Below are positions 1 through 9,401 of a stretch of 64,000 bases of DNA, one piece after another. Below the pieces are notes generated by a model that saw only the letters and a program-made list of their open reading frames with translations, had not been told where the DNA came from and ran no database searches. This stretch comes from DASREM01 sp035652095 (lineage in GTDB: Bacteria; Acidobacteriota; Terriglobia; Terriglobales; Acidobacteriaceae). The translations under genes and the position numbers were made by a program. Position 1 is the stretch's first letter, and each line of letters begins with the position of its first letter. Location of the stretch: NCBI GenBank assembly GCA_035652095.1, contig DASREM010000028.1, forward strand, positions 186,001-250,000, given 5' to 3'.

Positions 1-1
1 C

Positions 2-2161
2 TTCACCAAGGCGATCGAACTGGCCCCCAATGTTCCGACTTCTTACGTAAACCGCGGGTTTGTGCTGAATGATCTGAAAGAGGCCACCCGCGCTTCCCAG
101 GATTTTGAAACGGCTCTGAAGCTCCGTCCGGACTACGGCGAAGCACATCTCGGACTGGCTTACGCGAATCTGCGTCTTCGCCGGTCCAAGCCTGCCCTGA
201 AGGAAGCTAACATCGCAGCGAAGTTGCTAGGGGAATCCAACGCCACGCACCTCGCCCGGGCCGAAGCATATCGGCAACAAGTGCAGTTAACCAAGGCAGA
301 AGCGGAATACCGGGCCGCCTTGAAGATTCAGCCCAATAACGTTCAGACGCGGATTTCCCTGGCCGATGTGCTCTTCCGGCAGCGGCGTTTTGACGAGAGC
401 ATCCAGACCTTGAAGAACGCGGTGGGTGTTTCGCCCCAGGACGACGCAACCGTTTACGCGCAAATGGCGCGCGCTTATGCCGAGCTGCATGATCGGGATA
501 ACACGCTCAAAGCCGTGACCGCCGCCGAGCAAAAGGCGCCACATGACAGCAAAGTGCTGCTTGCGACCGGCGAAGCGCTGTTGACCCTTGGTGACCGTCA
601 GGCCGCAATGGAGCATTACTCACGCGCCCTCACTTCTCCCGACGCGGACCGCGTGGAAACTCGCCTTGCCTTGGCCCGGTTTTTTGCTCACGAAGGCCGC
701 GCCGCGGATGCGGAGCAGCAAATCAGCCTCGGTTTTGCCGAGGCGCGTGTCGGCGAGGCCAATCCGGTGACCGCCGACAACATCCTGCAAGCCGCGTACG
801 TGCTCATGGAGGTGAAAGACTTTGACCTGGCCAAGAAATATTTTGAGCGCGCTCAAACCGCAGGGGCCGATCCGGAGGCGGTCAACGTTGGCCTGGCAAA
901 CGCCTATCTAGCTCTAGGTGAGACCCAGAGTGCGCACGATCTGCTCGCCTCGCTGGGGACCAGCAACGATACCAGCGAGGACTACCAATATCTGATCGCC
1001 ATGGCCAACGTGTATCAGCAGCAGCGCGACACGGTGCAGGCGCTGACCTATTACGCGCGCGCCAACCGCCTTGTAACCGGGAACGACTACGCTGCTCGCA
1101 CCGAGTTGGATTTGGCAGGAGCCGAGGGCAGGCAGATCAACGACACCCTCAGCGTCACGACCGACGCCTCGTTCAGCCCGATTTTTGAAGACATCAACAT
1201 TTATACGCTGGACGCGAAGTTGCGCGGCCTTTCGGAGACTTCCACCGTGCTGCCTCCCCCACGTACCTCGTTTGAAAGCCTGGCGGATGCGCGCTACCGG
1301 GTTCACCTCAACGGCTTCCCCGTGATCAGCGGATTGGTCGAGGAGCGGAATGCTCGCGGCACGGTGCTGATTCCGAGCGAGTTTATCGTGCAGAACCGCA
1401 ATACCTACGACACCATTTTCAACGGCGCCATCAATCCGGTGCTGAAATTCGGAAATAACCGTCTTGCTTTTACTCCGGGTTTGCAGTTCACGGTTCGCCG
1501 CGACACCTCGGATCCACACGATCTGAACCAGAATCTGTTCCGGCAATACCTCTATATTTACAGCAGCCCATTCTTTAACTGGCTGTCCTTTACCGCGACC
1601 GGAATTCGGGAAGCGGGGCCGTTTACCGAACAAAACCTGCACTCACGCGACCTGATTGGAAAACTTGATTTCGTGGTGGGGAGGCCGTGGGGCAAGACAT
1701 CTCTGATCACCGGCTACGAGGTCCGCGACCTCCTGTTCCGCCCGCTCATTCGCGAGTACTTCAGCACCAGCACCTACGTCGGAGTCCAGCGCAAGTTCGG
1801 CGAGCACATAAAGGCCTCGGTCTTTGGCGAATATCTGCGGTCATGGCGGGTGCAGGACCAGCAATTCGCAATTGCGCAGGCCATAAGACCGGCGTTCAAT
1901 CTCGAGGTGAAGCCAAACATGCGTTGGACGATCTCGGCCACGGGAGTGTGGTCGAGAGGCGAGGGATACCACGCGTACGACAACATCACCAATTCCTTCC
2001 TGGTGTCGTACGTGAGGTCGGTGGAGCGCCCCTTAAGCGACGGAGTGCCAGTCACTTACCCGTTGCGTTTCTCGCTCGGGCTGGAGCAGCAGACGTTCTA
2101 CAATTTCGTAGGACAAACCCAGACCCAGGTTCGGCCCGTGATCCGTTTCACTTTATTTTGA
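2..2161 (+). CDS. TPR protein with C-terminal outer-membrane beta-barrel (5' truncated)
   Basis: The frame is open from base 2, so the true start lies outside the window; the GTG at 62 is internal to a TPR unit. About 719 residues are visible. The first ~340 are tandem tetratricopeptide helices with the usual A-L-x-L-x-P-x-x-x-A pattern. From about residue 400 the sequence switches to alternating hydrophobic and polar residues rich in aromatics and ends in RFTLF, a terminal Phe as in outer-membrane barrels. TPR plus barrel is the layout of polysaccharide secretion porins such as BcsC and PgaA. I infer a periplasmic scaffold fused to an export pore. The flippase gene that follows 120 bp downstream on the same strand supports a polysaccharide role. 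The exact family is not certain. Confidence 0.8.
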   Translation, partial: FTKAIELAPNVPTSYVNRGFVLNDLKEATRASQDFETALKLRPDYGEAHLGLAYANLRLRRSKPALKEANIAAKLLGESNATHLARAEAYRQQVQLTKAEAEYRAALKIQPNNVQTRISLADVLFRQRRFDESIQTLKNAVGVSPQDDATVYAQMARAYAELHDRDNTLKAVTAAEQKAPHDSKVLLATGEALLTLGDRQAAMEHYSRALTSPDADRVETRLALARFFAHEGRAADAEQQISLGFAEARVGEANPVTADNILQAAYVLMEVKDFDLAKKYFERAQTAGADPEAVNVGLANAYLALGETQSAHDLLASLGTSNDTSEDYQYLIAMANVYQQQRDTVQALTYYARANRLVTGNDYAARTELDLAGAEGRQINDTLSVTTDASFSPIFEDINIYTLDAKLRGLSETSTVLPPPRTSFESLADARYRVHLNGFPVISGLVEERNARGTVLIPSEFIVQNRNTYDTIFNGAINPVLKFGNNRLAFTPGLQFTVRRDTSDPHDLNQNLFRQYLYIYSSPFFNWLSFTATGIREAGPFTEQNLHSRDLIGKLDFVVGRPWGKTSLITGYEVRDLLFRPLIREYFSTSTYVGVQRKFGEHIKASVFGEYLRSWRVQDQQFAIAQAIRPAFNLEVKPNMRWTISATGVWSRGEGYHAYDNITNSFLVSYVRSVERPLSDGVPVTYPLRFSLGLEQQTFYNFVGQTQTQVRPVIRFTLF

Positions 2162-2281
2162 CGATCATGCATTTTTTGCAAACAGTTTCCACCCCGGTTG
2201 GCATCTCAGAACCCACCCCCAAGTTACAAAATCAGAGCTCTCTGAGAGGTTGGAGACGAAATTCTCCTGGTAGTAGGTGTA

Positions 2282-4357
2282 ATGTCCGAGACGGGTCCAA
2301 TGGAATCTGATAGTCCACTCACCGCGGCAACCGAGATTCTGCGCTCCCGAGCCGTGCATTTTTGGCGACGGGATAGCAGCAGTGGCTCGCTTCGGACTCG
2401 TCTGCTCAGCGGAAGCATGATCATGCTGGTAAGTTCCGGCGTGGTCGGCGGCATGAACCTGATCTACAACCTCGCGGTGGCTCACAGCCTGGGAGCCGAA
2501 GGTTTTGGACACGCCAGTGCGGTTTACACGGTGTTAATGTTGTTGTCCTCGATCACGCTGTCATTTCAGCTGCTCTGCTCGAAGTTTGTCGCCAAGAATG
2601 ACTTTATTCCGGCGAAGGTGGGGATTTACCGCTTCCTGCATCGGCGGGCATGGCTGGTGGGCGTTGCCGTCACCCTACTGCTCGTCTATTGCAGCGGTTC
2701 CGTTGCGCACTACCTCAACCTTCCTACCAGCAGCTACATTCTGCTGCTGGCGGGGGGCGTAATCTTCTACATTCCCTTGGGCGCTCGGCGCGGCCTGATG
2801 CAAGGAATGTATGACTTTCCCCACCTGGCTACCAACTTCGTTCTCGAAGTCGTTGTGAAACTGGCGGGCGCCATACTTTTGATCCGTCTGGGGTACGGTG
2901 TTGACGGCGTGATCGGAGCCATGGTGGCTTCCATCGTTCTTGCCTATTTTTTCGCGCGCCCGCATCGCGACTTGACCATTGATGCCACCGCAGGCCTCCC
3001 CCAGGCGCTCGGAGAAGGCGTGCAGGCCACCGTATTTTTCGTCGGACAAGTAATCATCAACAACCTCGATATTGTGCTGGTGAAGCACTTCTTCTCCGCG
3101 ACCGAGGCCGGACTGTATGCTGCGGTCGCCCTGGTAGGGCGCGTGGTGTACATGTTGTCCTGGTCCGTGGTGAGCAGCATGTTCCCGTTTTCGGCGGGAG
3201 TACGTTCGCACGAGCGCGACGGCCGGGCGGTTCTGAGCACCGCCCTGTTGCTGGTTGTGCTTATCACCTCGCTCTTCACCTTAGGGGTATGGCTCGCGCC
3301 TGCCCGGTTGTGGCAGATGTTGTTGGGTTCTGGTTTCCCCTTAGGCCTGCATCATTCCTATTCCTCCTTGCTGGTGCTATATGCGGCGACGACCGGCCTG
3401 TATTCCTTGTGCGTAGTGCTGATGAGCTACGAGATTTCCCGAAAGATCGGCAACGTCAGTTGGTTGCAGTTGGGCTTCAGCGCAGCAATCATCGCCGGCA
3501 TTTACCTGATCCACCGCAACCTGAGCCAGGTGATCGTAGTGCAACTGGTCCTGATGCTGGCATTGCTGGTGACAGTTTCCATCCCGTTTCTGCGGTCCCG
3601 TGAACGTGCTTCCGCCTCGGGTGAGGACATGCTCTATTCCAAGCTCACCAAGCTGCGCCGGGTTTCGGAGCAGGAGGTCATTGCGGAATTCCTGCGCAGC
3701 GAGTTCTATCAACCGGAGTTCGATGCTTACCGGGAGAGGTTCCAAAAGATCGTCACGTCTCCGGACCTGCACAATGCCGGCGAGAACAAAATCCGCCGCG
3801 CGTTGTTGTTTCGCCGGCGCGGACGCCTGTGGCGCGAACTTCCTGCGGATACCGAATGGTGGGAGGTCGAACTGCAGAACGACGACGTGCAGCGCCTGCG
3901 TGTTTTTCCACGCAATCATTGGCGGCGCTTGGCTGATCGCAGCTTTTACCTTTCCGATATGAGCGAGCGCATTCGCGAGCGCGTGGGATCAAATGCCAGT
4001 GATACTTTTGTGACCAAGCTGCGCTCGTTGACCTCTCAATTGCCGAACGGTTTGGACGCCAATGCGGTGTTGTTGATCGGAATCGATGAGAGCAGCCCAC
4101 TCACCATTATCGAAGGAAACCATCGGATGGCGGCCGCCAGCCTGGTCTTTCCCGGCGACATTCATCGCAGGTTCCGCTTTCTCTGCGGGTTTTCGCCGCG
4201 TATGACTGAGTGTTGCTGGTACCAGACCGACTTTTCGACGCTGCTTCGTTACGCGCGGAATTTCGTCACTTATTGGCTTGAGGAGCCGCCCGATGTGGCC
4301 ATCGAGCGTGCACTGCGAAGCCGGTTGGAATACACGCCCCGCACACCGTCGCACTGA
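2282..4357 (+). CDS. Polysaccharide flippase (MOP/Wzx-like) fused to a C-terminal GNHR-motif domain
   Basis: 691 aa. Residues ~40-440 hold about 12-14 hydrophobic segments in the pattern of oligosaccharide flippases of the MOP superfamily, which move lipid-linked glycans across the inner membrane. From about residue 445 the protein becomes soluble and charged for ~245 residues, with a motif IIEGNHRMAAASL near residue 612 (bases ~4105-4145). ParB/sulfiredoxin-like folds carry a comparable G-x-H/N-R element, but I cannot assign this domain. Flippases normally end after the last membrane segment, so the tail is an extra module. The ATG at 2282 follows AGTAGGTGTA. The gene ends 2 bp from the convergent gene at 4360. 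The tail might act on a nucleotide or regulate transport; that is speculation. Confidence 0.75.
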   Translation: MSETGPMESDSPLTAATEILRSRAVHFWRRDSSSGSLRTRLLSGSMIMLVSSGVVGGMNLIYNLAVAHSLGAEGFGHASAVYTVLMLLSSITLSFQLLCSKFVAKNDFIPAKVGIYRFLHRRAWLVGVAVTLLLVYCSGSVAHYLNLPTSSYILLLAGGVIFYIPLGARRGLMQGMYDFPHLATNFVLEVVVKLAGAILLIRLGYGVDGVIGAMVASIVLAYFFARPHRDLTIDATAGLPQALGEGVQATVFFVGQVIINNLDIVLVKHFFSATEAGLYAAVALVGRVVYMLSWSVVSSMFPFSAGVRSHERDGRAVLSTALLLVVLITSLFTLGVWLAPARLWQMLLGSGFPLGLHHSYSSLLVLYAATTGLYSLCVVLMSYEISRKIGNVSWLQLGFSAAIIAGIYLIHRNLSQVIVVQLVLMLALLVTVSIPFLRSRERASASGEDMLYSKLTKLRRVSEQEVIAEFLRSEFYQPEFDAYRERFQKIVTSPDLHNAGENKIRRALLFRRRGRLWRELPADTEWWEVELQNDDVQRLRVFPRNHWRRLADRSFYLSDMSERIRERVGSNASDTFVTKLRSLTSQLPNGLDANAVLLIGIDESSPLTIIEGNHRMAAASLVFPGDIHRRFRFLCGFSPRMTECCWYQTDFSTLLRYARNFVTYWLEEPPDVAIERALRSRLEYTPRTPSH

Positions 4358-4359
4358 TC

Positions 4360-5271
4360 TTATTGCGGTTCGGTTTCCGACGATTCCGCGGGCGCGAAAG
4401 TTATCTCCCGCGCAACGTAGTTTTTCCCGTCGAACACAGCGGTCACGCCCACGATCGACCCCTCGTGCAGCTTTCGCATGTCGCCTCGGGGAATCGTCTC
4501 GAGATAAATTTCGTAGTTCTTGTTGTCAGGACGGTTGTCCACCGCGATCATGCGGCGCGACAGGTCCACGTACGTAACCCGTCCAAAGAACGAGAAAGTG
4601 GCGCCCGGCTTGGCCAGGATCTCGACCTCGCGAACCGTGTCGAACTTGCCTTGTTGGGGGCCGAAATTCAAAGTGACTAGAGAGCCTGGCGTCAGGTCCG
4701 CAGCCGAGACCTTTTGATTCTGACTCCGGACCACGGTCGCCGCGTCCAAATGGAACTTCGCGGGCCTGGCCGATAGCTCATCACGCAGGGTCAGTTCTCC
4801 GCTGCCGGCATCGTAAGCCATCACCTGCCCGCGGCCGCTGCCGGTTGCGGGCGCCGTCTGGATCCAGATCCGCTTGGCAAAAATGCTGCTTCCATCCAGC
4901 ATCGTGTCGAGATAGACGCGCTGGCCTGCCTTGAGATTGAGATCATGCACAGGCTGGCCATCCTGGAACACTTGGGTTCGCGGATCGAACGATACTCCCA
5001 TCTTCTTTTGGGCGCCGAATGGCTGCACCGTGAGACGGCTCAGAACCGGATCCAGTTTCACGATAGTCCCCCCAATCAATGAAACTTTCTTGTTGGGCAC
5101 CGGTGGGAGGTCGAATAAGGGGTCATGCTCCTGGCCTGTGGCCGGCTTGGTAACCGTGGGGCTCGCCGGAGACTCTGGCTTGGGATCGGCAGGCTGCGCC
5201 CCTGGCTGAGTCTGGGCATAGAGGGCTCCGGCCAGAACCACGGCCGCTGAGATTCGAAGTAGGTGCGACAT
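4360..5271 (-). CDS. Secreted protein with repeated small beta domains (DUF5666-like)
   Basis: 303 aa. I start at the ATG at 5271 (MSHLLRIS) because it opens directly into a Sec signal peptide (hydrophobic AAVVLAGALYA, cleavage after AQT); the frame is open further upstream but that part does not look like a signal. After a Pro/Ala-rich linker (~20-50) come about three repeats of a pattern in which G-x-V, then L-T-L/V, then an Asp-rich turn, then L-x-x-G-x-x-V recur (for example GGTIVKLDPVLSRLTV and GQVMAYDAGSGELTL). This resembles DUF5666 / OB-like beta modules. No catalytic motif is visible. Function unknown; exported, probably periplasmic or surface. Confidence 0.7.
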   Translation of the reverse strand: MSHLLRISAAVVLAGALYAQTQPGAQPADPKPESPASPTVTKPATGQEHDPLFDLPPVPNKKVSLIGGTIVKLDPVLSRLTVQPFGAQKKMGVSFDPRTQVFQDGQPVHDLNLKAGQRVYLDTMLDGSSIFAKRIWIQTAPATGSGRGQVMAYDAGSGELTLRDELSARPAKFHLDAATVVRSQNQKVSAADLTPGSLVTLNFGPQQGKFDTVREVEILAKPGATFSFFGRVTYVDLSRRMIAVDNRPDNKNYEIYLETIPRGDMRKLHEGSIVGVTAVFDGKNYVAREITFAPAESSETEPQ

Positions 5272-5402
5272 AGATTTCCGGAGTTCTTGGATGCAGAGAG
5301 CGCTGGAAGGGTGGCCAAAGTGACTGAAACGGCAGGGCATAGGGAGCCTAAACCGGCCAACGCGAACTGCTGGATGGGCATCTTAAACGCGAACCGTATT
5401 GG

Positions 5403-6560
5403 ATGCTTTCATCTATGAGGAATCAGGGAATTCGCTCGATCCTGGTGGTGGCGGTTGTGCTCAGCGCGCTCCAGTTGTGGGCTGGAGATTTGCGCATTAC
5501 CATCCCAAAACGCTCAAAGCCAACCCCGGTGCAGGCCCTCAATCGCGAAGGGGTCAAGGCCATCCAGAAGCATCAGATCGAAAAGGCGCAGAAGCTTTTC
5601 TACAAAGCATACCTGATCGACCCTGACGATCCTTTCACTCTCAATAACCTGGGATTTGTATCGGAGCTGCAAGGGAAGGTGGAACGGGCACAGCGCTACT
5701 ATGAACTTGCGTCCCGGCAGCAATCTGAGACCACGATTGATCAGGCAAGTGTTCCAGAGCTCAAAGGCAAACCTCTCACCGAAATCACGACCGCTTTTGG
5801 GAACCGCGATCTCAGAGTGAATCGCGGAAATGTCCAGGCCATGAGCTTGTTAACACAGGGTCGTACCCAGGAAGCGGACGCGTTGTTGCAGAAAACGCTC
5901 GCCGTCGATGCCCGTAGCCCGTTCACGCTCAACAACCTGGGTTACACCATGGAAGCTGAGGGCGAATTGGAAGCCGCGGCAAGGTACTACGACCAGGCTG
6001 CGAACCTGCGTTCCAATGAGAAGGTCGTGGTCGCGCTCGATCCAAGGTGGCGGGGCAAACCTATCAGCGAGGTTGCCGAAGCCAACGCGCGGGCGGTGCG
6101 ACGCCGCATCGAAACCGAACAAAGCGTTCCCGCGCAGGTAGCGCGTCTGAATCTGCGAGGGGTGTCAGCATTAAATCGCAACGACGTCGCCGCGGCGCGC
6201 AAGTTCTTCCTCGAGGCCTACCAGCTCGACGGCTACAATGCGTTTTCGTTGAACAACATGGGATTCGTCTCCGAGTTGAATGGCGACCAGGAAACGGCGG
6301 CCGACTTCTATGAGCGCGCGCGAGCAGCCTCAGGCTCCGCGGCGCGGGTCACGGTTGCTAACCGTCACGAGATGCAGGGTCTGCAACTAGCCCAGGTCGC
6401 TGCCAGCAACGACGAGGCAACTCAGGCAAACATGGAAGCGCAGCGTGAGGAAAAAATCCGGCGTGGTGGCCCCATCCAACTCAAGCGCCGCGATAACACG
6501 CCGGTCATCGAACCATCCACTCCCCCCACGAACCAGGCTCGGCCGCCGCAGCCGCAGTAG
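5403..6560 (+). CDS. Secreted tetratricopeptide protein with three homologous modules
   Basis: 385 aa. An N-terminal signal peptide (SILVVAVVLSALQLWAGD) is followed by three related modules at about residues 45-125, 145-225 and 250-340. Each has a TPR pair with a near-identical core (FTLNNLGFVSELQGK, FTLNNLGYTMEAEGE, FSLNNMGFVSELNGD). The first two are followed by a short segment ending KGKPLTEI or RGKPISEV. The C-terminus is basic and Pro-rich. The tandem modules look like internal duplication. The start could be the ATG at 5403 or at 5415. TPR proteins act as scaffolds; the partner is unknown. It is convergent with the GH13 gene, 28 bp away. Confidence 0.8.
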   Translation: MLSSMRNQGIRSILVVAVVLSALQLWAGDLRITIPKRSKPTPVQALNREGVKAIQKHQIEKAQKLFYKAYLIDPDDPFTLNNLGFVSELQGKVERAQRYYELASRQQSETTIDQASVPELKGKPLTEITTAFGNRDLRVNRGNVQAMSLLTQGRTQEADALLQKTLAVDARSPFTLNNLGYTMEAEGELEAAARYYDQAANLRSNEKVVVALDPRWRGKPISEVAEANARAVRRRIETEQSVPAQVARLNLRGVSALNRNDVAAARKFFLEAYQLDGYNAFSLNNMGFVSELNGDQETAADFYERARAASGSAARVTVANRHEMQGLQLAQVAASNDEATQANMEAQREEKIRRGGPIQLKRRDNTPVIEPSTPPTNQARPPQPQ

Positions 6561-6588
6561 CCGCCGAGGAAACGCACCGTACTCCGGT

Positions 6589-8547
6589 CTAGTCTCCCTG
6601 GTCGCGCGCGAAGACGAGTATCGCGTTCGCAGGGATTGTGATTTCAGCGGAAGCCCCAAGGCTGTTGTAGGCGGGTCCGTTTGCTTGGACGCCTCCACCG
6701 TTGCCGGCCACCATCGGGTTCACCCAGTTCTCGTAGACATCGCTATTGAATACTTCGAACCAGAAGCCCTGCGACGGGAAGGGGATTCGAAATCCGTATT
6801 GCGTGGACTCGTTAAGACTGGAAACGACGATTACGTCGCGACCGATATCCGGAACCCAGCGCTGGTACGCCAGCACGCGGTTGAAATCGTCCATCAGAAT
6901 GGTAGCAACGCCCTCGGCTCGGAGTGCAGGATGCCTTCGTCGCAGCCACGTCAGTTCACGGGTAAAGCGGTGAAAATTGATCATGGTGCGATCTGAGTTC
7001 AGGCCGTCCCAAAAGATAAGGCTGCCGGAGGGGCTGTCGGACCATCGTTTGTCCTCATAAAATTCCTGCCCCATGAAATACATAGGGATACCCGGTGCGG
7101 TCAGGAGAATTCCCGTGGCGACGCGAGAACGGCTGGTTGCATACCAGGAGCGGGAATTCCCACCTCCCGCGAGCGAGGCGATGCGCGGCCCATCCTGATT
7201 TACGGTGTCGTGGCTTTCGACGTACTGCACTGCGCGCCAGGCATCGCGAAATCCTGGCGCCCTCAGCTGATCTACGAGCGGCTGAAAATGGATCTGGGCA
7301 TCGCGGCCGGCAGCCGCTTCGCCGAGTAACCCGCGGATCGCGTGGCGTAGTCCGTCGTGCCACTCCGCATGGAATCCGGCTCCGCCGGTCTGACGTGCTG
7401 TCACGACCGCCGGCTCCGGTCCCCAATACTCTGCGATATTGATGGCCGACGGATCCGAGGCGTTGATGGTGTCATTCAGATCCTGGCAGAACAACCAACC
7501 GCTGCCGGCATTCTGACGATCGATGACCGCGACCTGGTCGTAGCGGAATCCATCCACGTGGTACTCCTCAACAAAGAACCTGGCGTTGTCAATCAGGAAT
7601 TGACGAACGTCCTGCTTCCAGAATGCGAACATGGGGCCGCAATGGTCCTCGCGCGTGAAGTACTGGCTGTCGTTGGGGTCATTGCCGGCAGCTTGGTCGA
7701 AGAAGTAGATAGACTCCGGATCGTTGGCGCGATTCTTCAGATCTGACGATGCGTGGTTGTAAACGACATCGAGGATCACCGCCAGCCCATACGAGTGGCA
7801 GATCTCAATGAGCGCCTTCATCTGATTGATTGGTACAGCCAGCACATCGAGAGTAGTGGGCGCTTTCCCCTTCTTTGTGAGTAGGTCGTTCACGATGGCC
7901 AGATATTTCTTTAACTCCATCGGATTCTCGGCCTCGTAATCCATTTCAGGGGAAAAAAGATCGCTGCCGTTGTATCCCGCGCTGCGCGGCGTGTTGTATT
8001 CCACGATGGGCATCAGTTCGACCGCATTGACGCCGAGGTCGGCTAAGTACTCGACACGATTGGCGACGTCGAGGAACTTGGCAACCCGACGCTCGCGGTT
8101 GTCTCCGAAAAAAGTTCCCACGTGCAGCTCGTAGACAATAAGGTCGCGGAATTCAGGCGTGCGCCATGTCCAATCCTGCCAGGGGTAAGACGCGGCTGAG
8201 CGAATCACGCATCTCGGATTAGGCCAGGTATGTTCCAGTTCGCGAGCATACGGGTCGCGTTTCCGGCCCGATCCGCCCTCCCCTTCGACCCAGAACTGGT
8301 AGAGCGTTCCCTCCTTGGCCTCGGGAAGGAATCCGGTCCAATGTCCACCGGCCCGTTCCTGCAGGAGCCACGGGTCGGAAGCGGTCCACTTATTGAAATC
8401 TCCGATTACATAGACTTTCTTAGCGTTCGGAGCCCAGACGCGAAACGTAGCGCCATTCGCGGTCAAGTTAGCTCCCATGGCGGTGTTATCGGAAATATGT
8501 TGTTGGGTGACAGCCGCTGGTATGGAAACAGCTCGCAGTGCCGACAT
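6589..8547 (-). CDS. glgB-like: GH13 alpha-glucan enzyme, 1,4-alpha-glucan branching enzyme type
   Basis: 652 aa. The ATG at 8547 has a GGAGG at a good distance; the open frame upstream is discarded. A CBM48 domain (FRVWAPNAKKVYVIGDFNKW, residues 35-54) precedes the GH13 barrel. The four GH13 regions are present: DVVYNH (260-265), GFRYDQVAVID (nucleophile Asp337), IAEYWG (acid/base Glu373) and ESHD (His446, Asp447). A C-terminal beta domain closes the protein. The CBM48-GH13 layout fits branching enzymes (EC 2.4.1.18), which make alpha-1,6 branches in glycogen; related maltooligosyl hydrolases cannot be excluded. There is no export signal, so it should be cytoplasmic. A perfect TGTGA-N6-TCACA palindrome lies 179 bp upstream of the start. 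Confidence 0.85.
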   Translation of the reverse strand: MSALRAVSIPAAVTQQHISDNTAMGANLTANGATFRVWAPNAKKVYVIGDFNKWTASDPWLLQERAGGHWTGFLPEAKEGTLYQFWVEGEGGSGRKRDPYARELEHTWPNPRCVIRSAASYPWQDWTWRTPEFRDLIVYELHVGTFFGDNRERRVAKFLDVANRVEYLADLGVNAVELMPIVEYNTPRSAGYNGSDLFSPEMDYEAENPMELKKYLAIVNDLLTKKGKAPTTLDVLAVPINQMKALIEICHSYGLAVILDVVYNHASSDLKNRANDPESIYFFDQAAGNDPNDSQYFTREDHCGPMFAFWKQDVRQFLIDNARFFVEEYHVDGFRYDQVAVIDRQNAGSGWLFCQDLNDTINASDPSAINIAEYWGPEPAVVTARQTGGAGFHAEWHDGLRHAIRGLLGEAAAGRDAQIHFQPLVDQLRAPGFRDAWRAVQYVESHDTVNQDGPRIASLAGGGNSRSWYATSRSRVATGILLTAPGIPMYFMGQEFYEDKRWSDSPSGSLIFWDGLNSDRTMINFHRFTRELTWLRRRHPALRAEGVATILMDDFNRVLAYQRWVPDIGRDVIVVSSLNESTQYGFRIPFPSQGFWFEVFNSDVYENWVNPMVAGNGGGVQANGPAYNSLGASAEITIPANAILVFARDQGD

Positions 8548-8725
8548 AAGAAACCTCCAAATCGTGTTACGTGCGATGTGAATGAGGGGTTGGGGTGAGG
8601 GTGAACGAAACAACGGTCTGGCCCATAGCAACCTCCGGCCTGACAGGGTGGAAGGAAAGGACGTTAATGTTCGGTTAGGGCCGAGGGAACCTGGAGTTCG
8701 ATTTCGTCATTCTACAGCGACTGTC

Positions 8726-8741
8726 TGTGATGAATGTCACA
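8726..8741. promoter_or_regulatory. CRP-type palindrome TGTGA-N6-TCACA
   Basis: A perfect dyad with spacer TGAATG, 179 bp upstream of the GH13 start. It matches the core of the cAMP receptor protein site known from proteobacteria. Which regulator binds it here is unknown. Confidence 0.6.
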
Positions 8742-9033
8742 AAGTAAAAAGCCGATGATTTGGCTGGACTCCGGCGGTAAGCCCCCCGCACCTCCTCATT
8801 TCCGCCCGCTACGTTGGTAGGTTTCGTTCCGCGAGTGCGGCCGGACGTCCCGTACGATTTCTTTGTCCTCGGCAGCTTACGGCTTGACTCCGGATGGCCG
8901 CTCTAACAATTTTCATTCCTGCTACAGAGGGCAGATTCGGGGCAATGCAGCGGCGGAGACGATGTCCAAATCGAAAGAATAATGAACGCCGGTAGTTCCT
9001 TGAGTATTAGCACCTTTGTGTGTACTTACCTTG

Positions 9034-9049
9034 TGTGACGCAGATCACA
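9034..9049. promoter_or_regulatory. CRP-type palindrome TGTGA-N6-TCACA
   Basis: A perfect dyad with spacer CGCAGA, in the same intergenic region as the site at 8726 and about 350 bp upstream of the secreted-protein gene at 9402. Confidence 0.6.
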
Positions 9050-9401
9050 GACTTTTTCGTAGATAGCGGACCCAGCGCTCCACAGTGAGAAATCACCACT
9101 GTTCATGCGGGTTTGCGACACCGGCATGGAGAATGACGATCGCAGGCGCGAACTCATAAATGCTGCTGCCAGCGCTCCCGTTACCCCAAATCGAAGGGGT
9201 TTGTACTTATTTCCACACGTGTTAAGGCATTCGTCTTATTGCTGATGATTTCCAAGGCAGGTACTCTCACCGCAGAAATCCAGAGAGCCCCAAAGTCTTG
9301 CTAGCGGATCTGCCTGGGCAGAACGAGAGGGAAGGAGTGCATTCCCCAAAGCCAGGTTCGATTCATTGGACGCTGGGTCCCTTCCATTCTGTGAGGAATC
9401 G

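Larger units (their letters stand above)
8548..9401. other. Long intergenic region between divergent genes
   Basis: 854 bp between the GH13 gene (minus) and a secreted-protein gene (plus). I find no convincing gene. It holds two perfect TGTGA-N6-TCACA palindromes (8726-8741 and 9034-9049) and a short inverted repeat ACAGTG/CACTGT near 9082-9102. The length and palindromes suggest a control region serving both divergent genes, perhaps with an unrecognised RNA. Confidence 0.6.

Noticed and set aside
914..1642. 242-aa minus-strand frame
   Set aside because: Antisense to the TPR-barrel gene with no domain.
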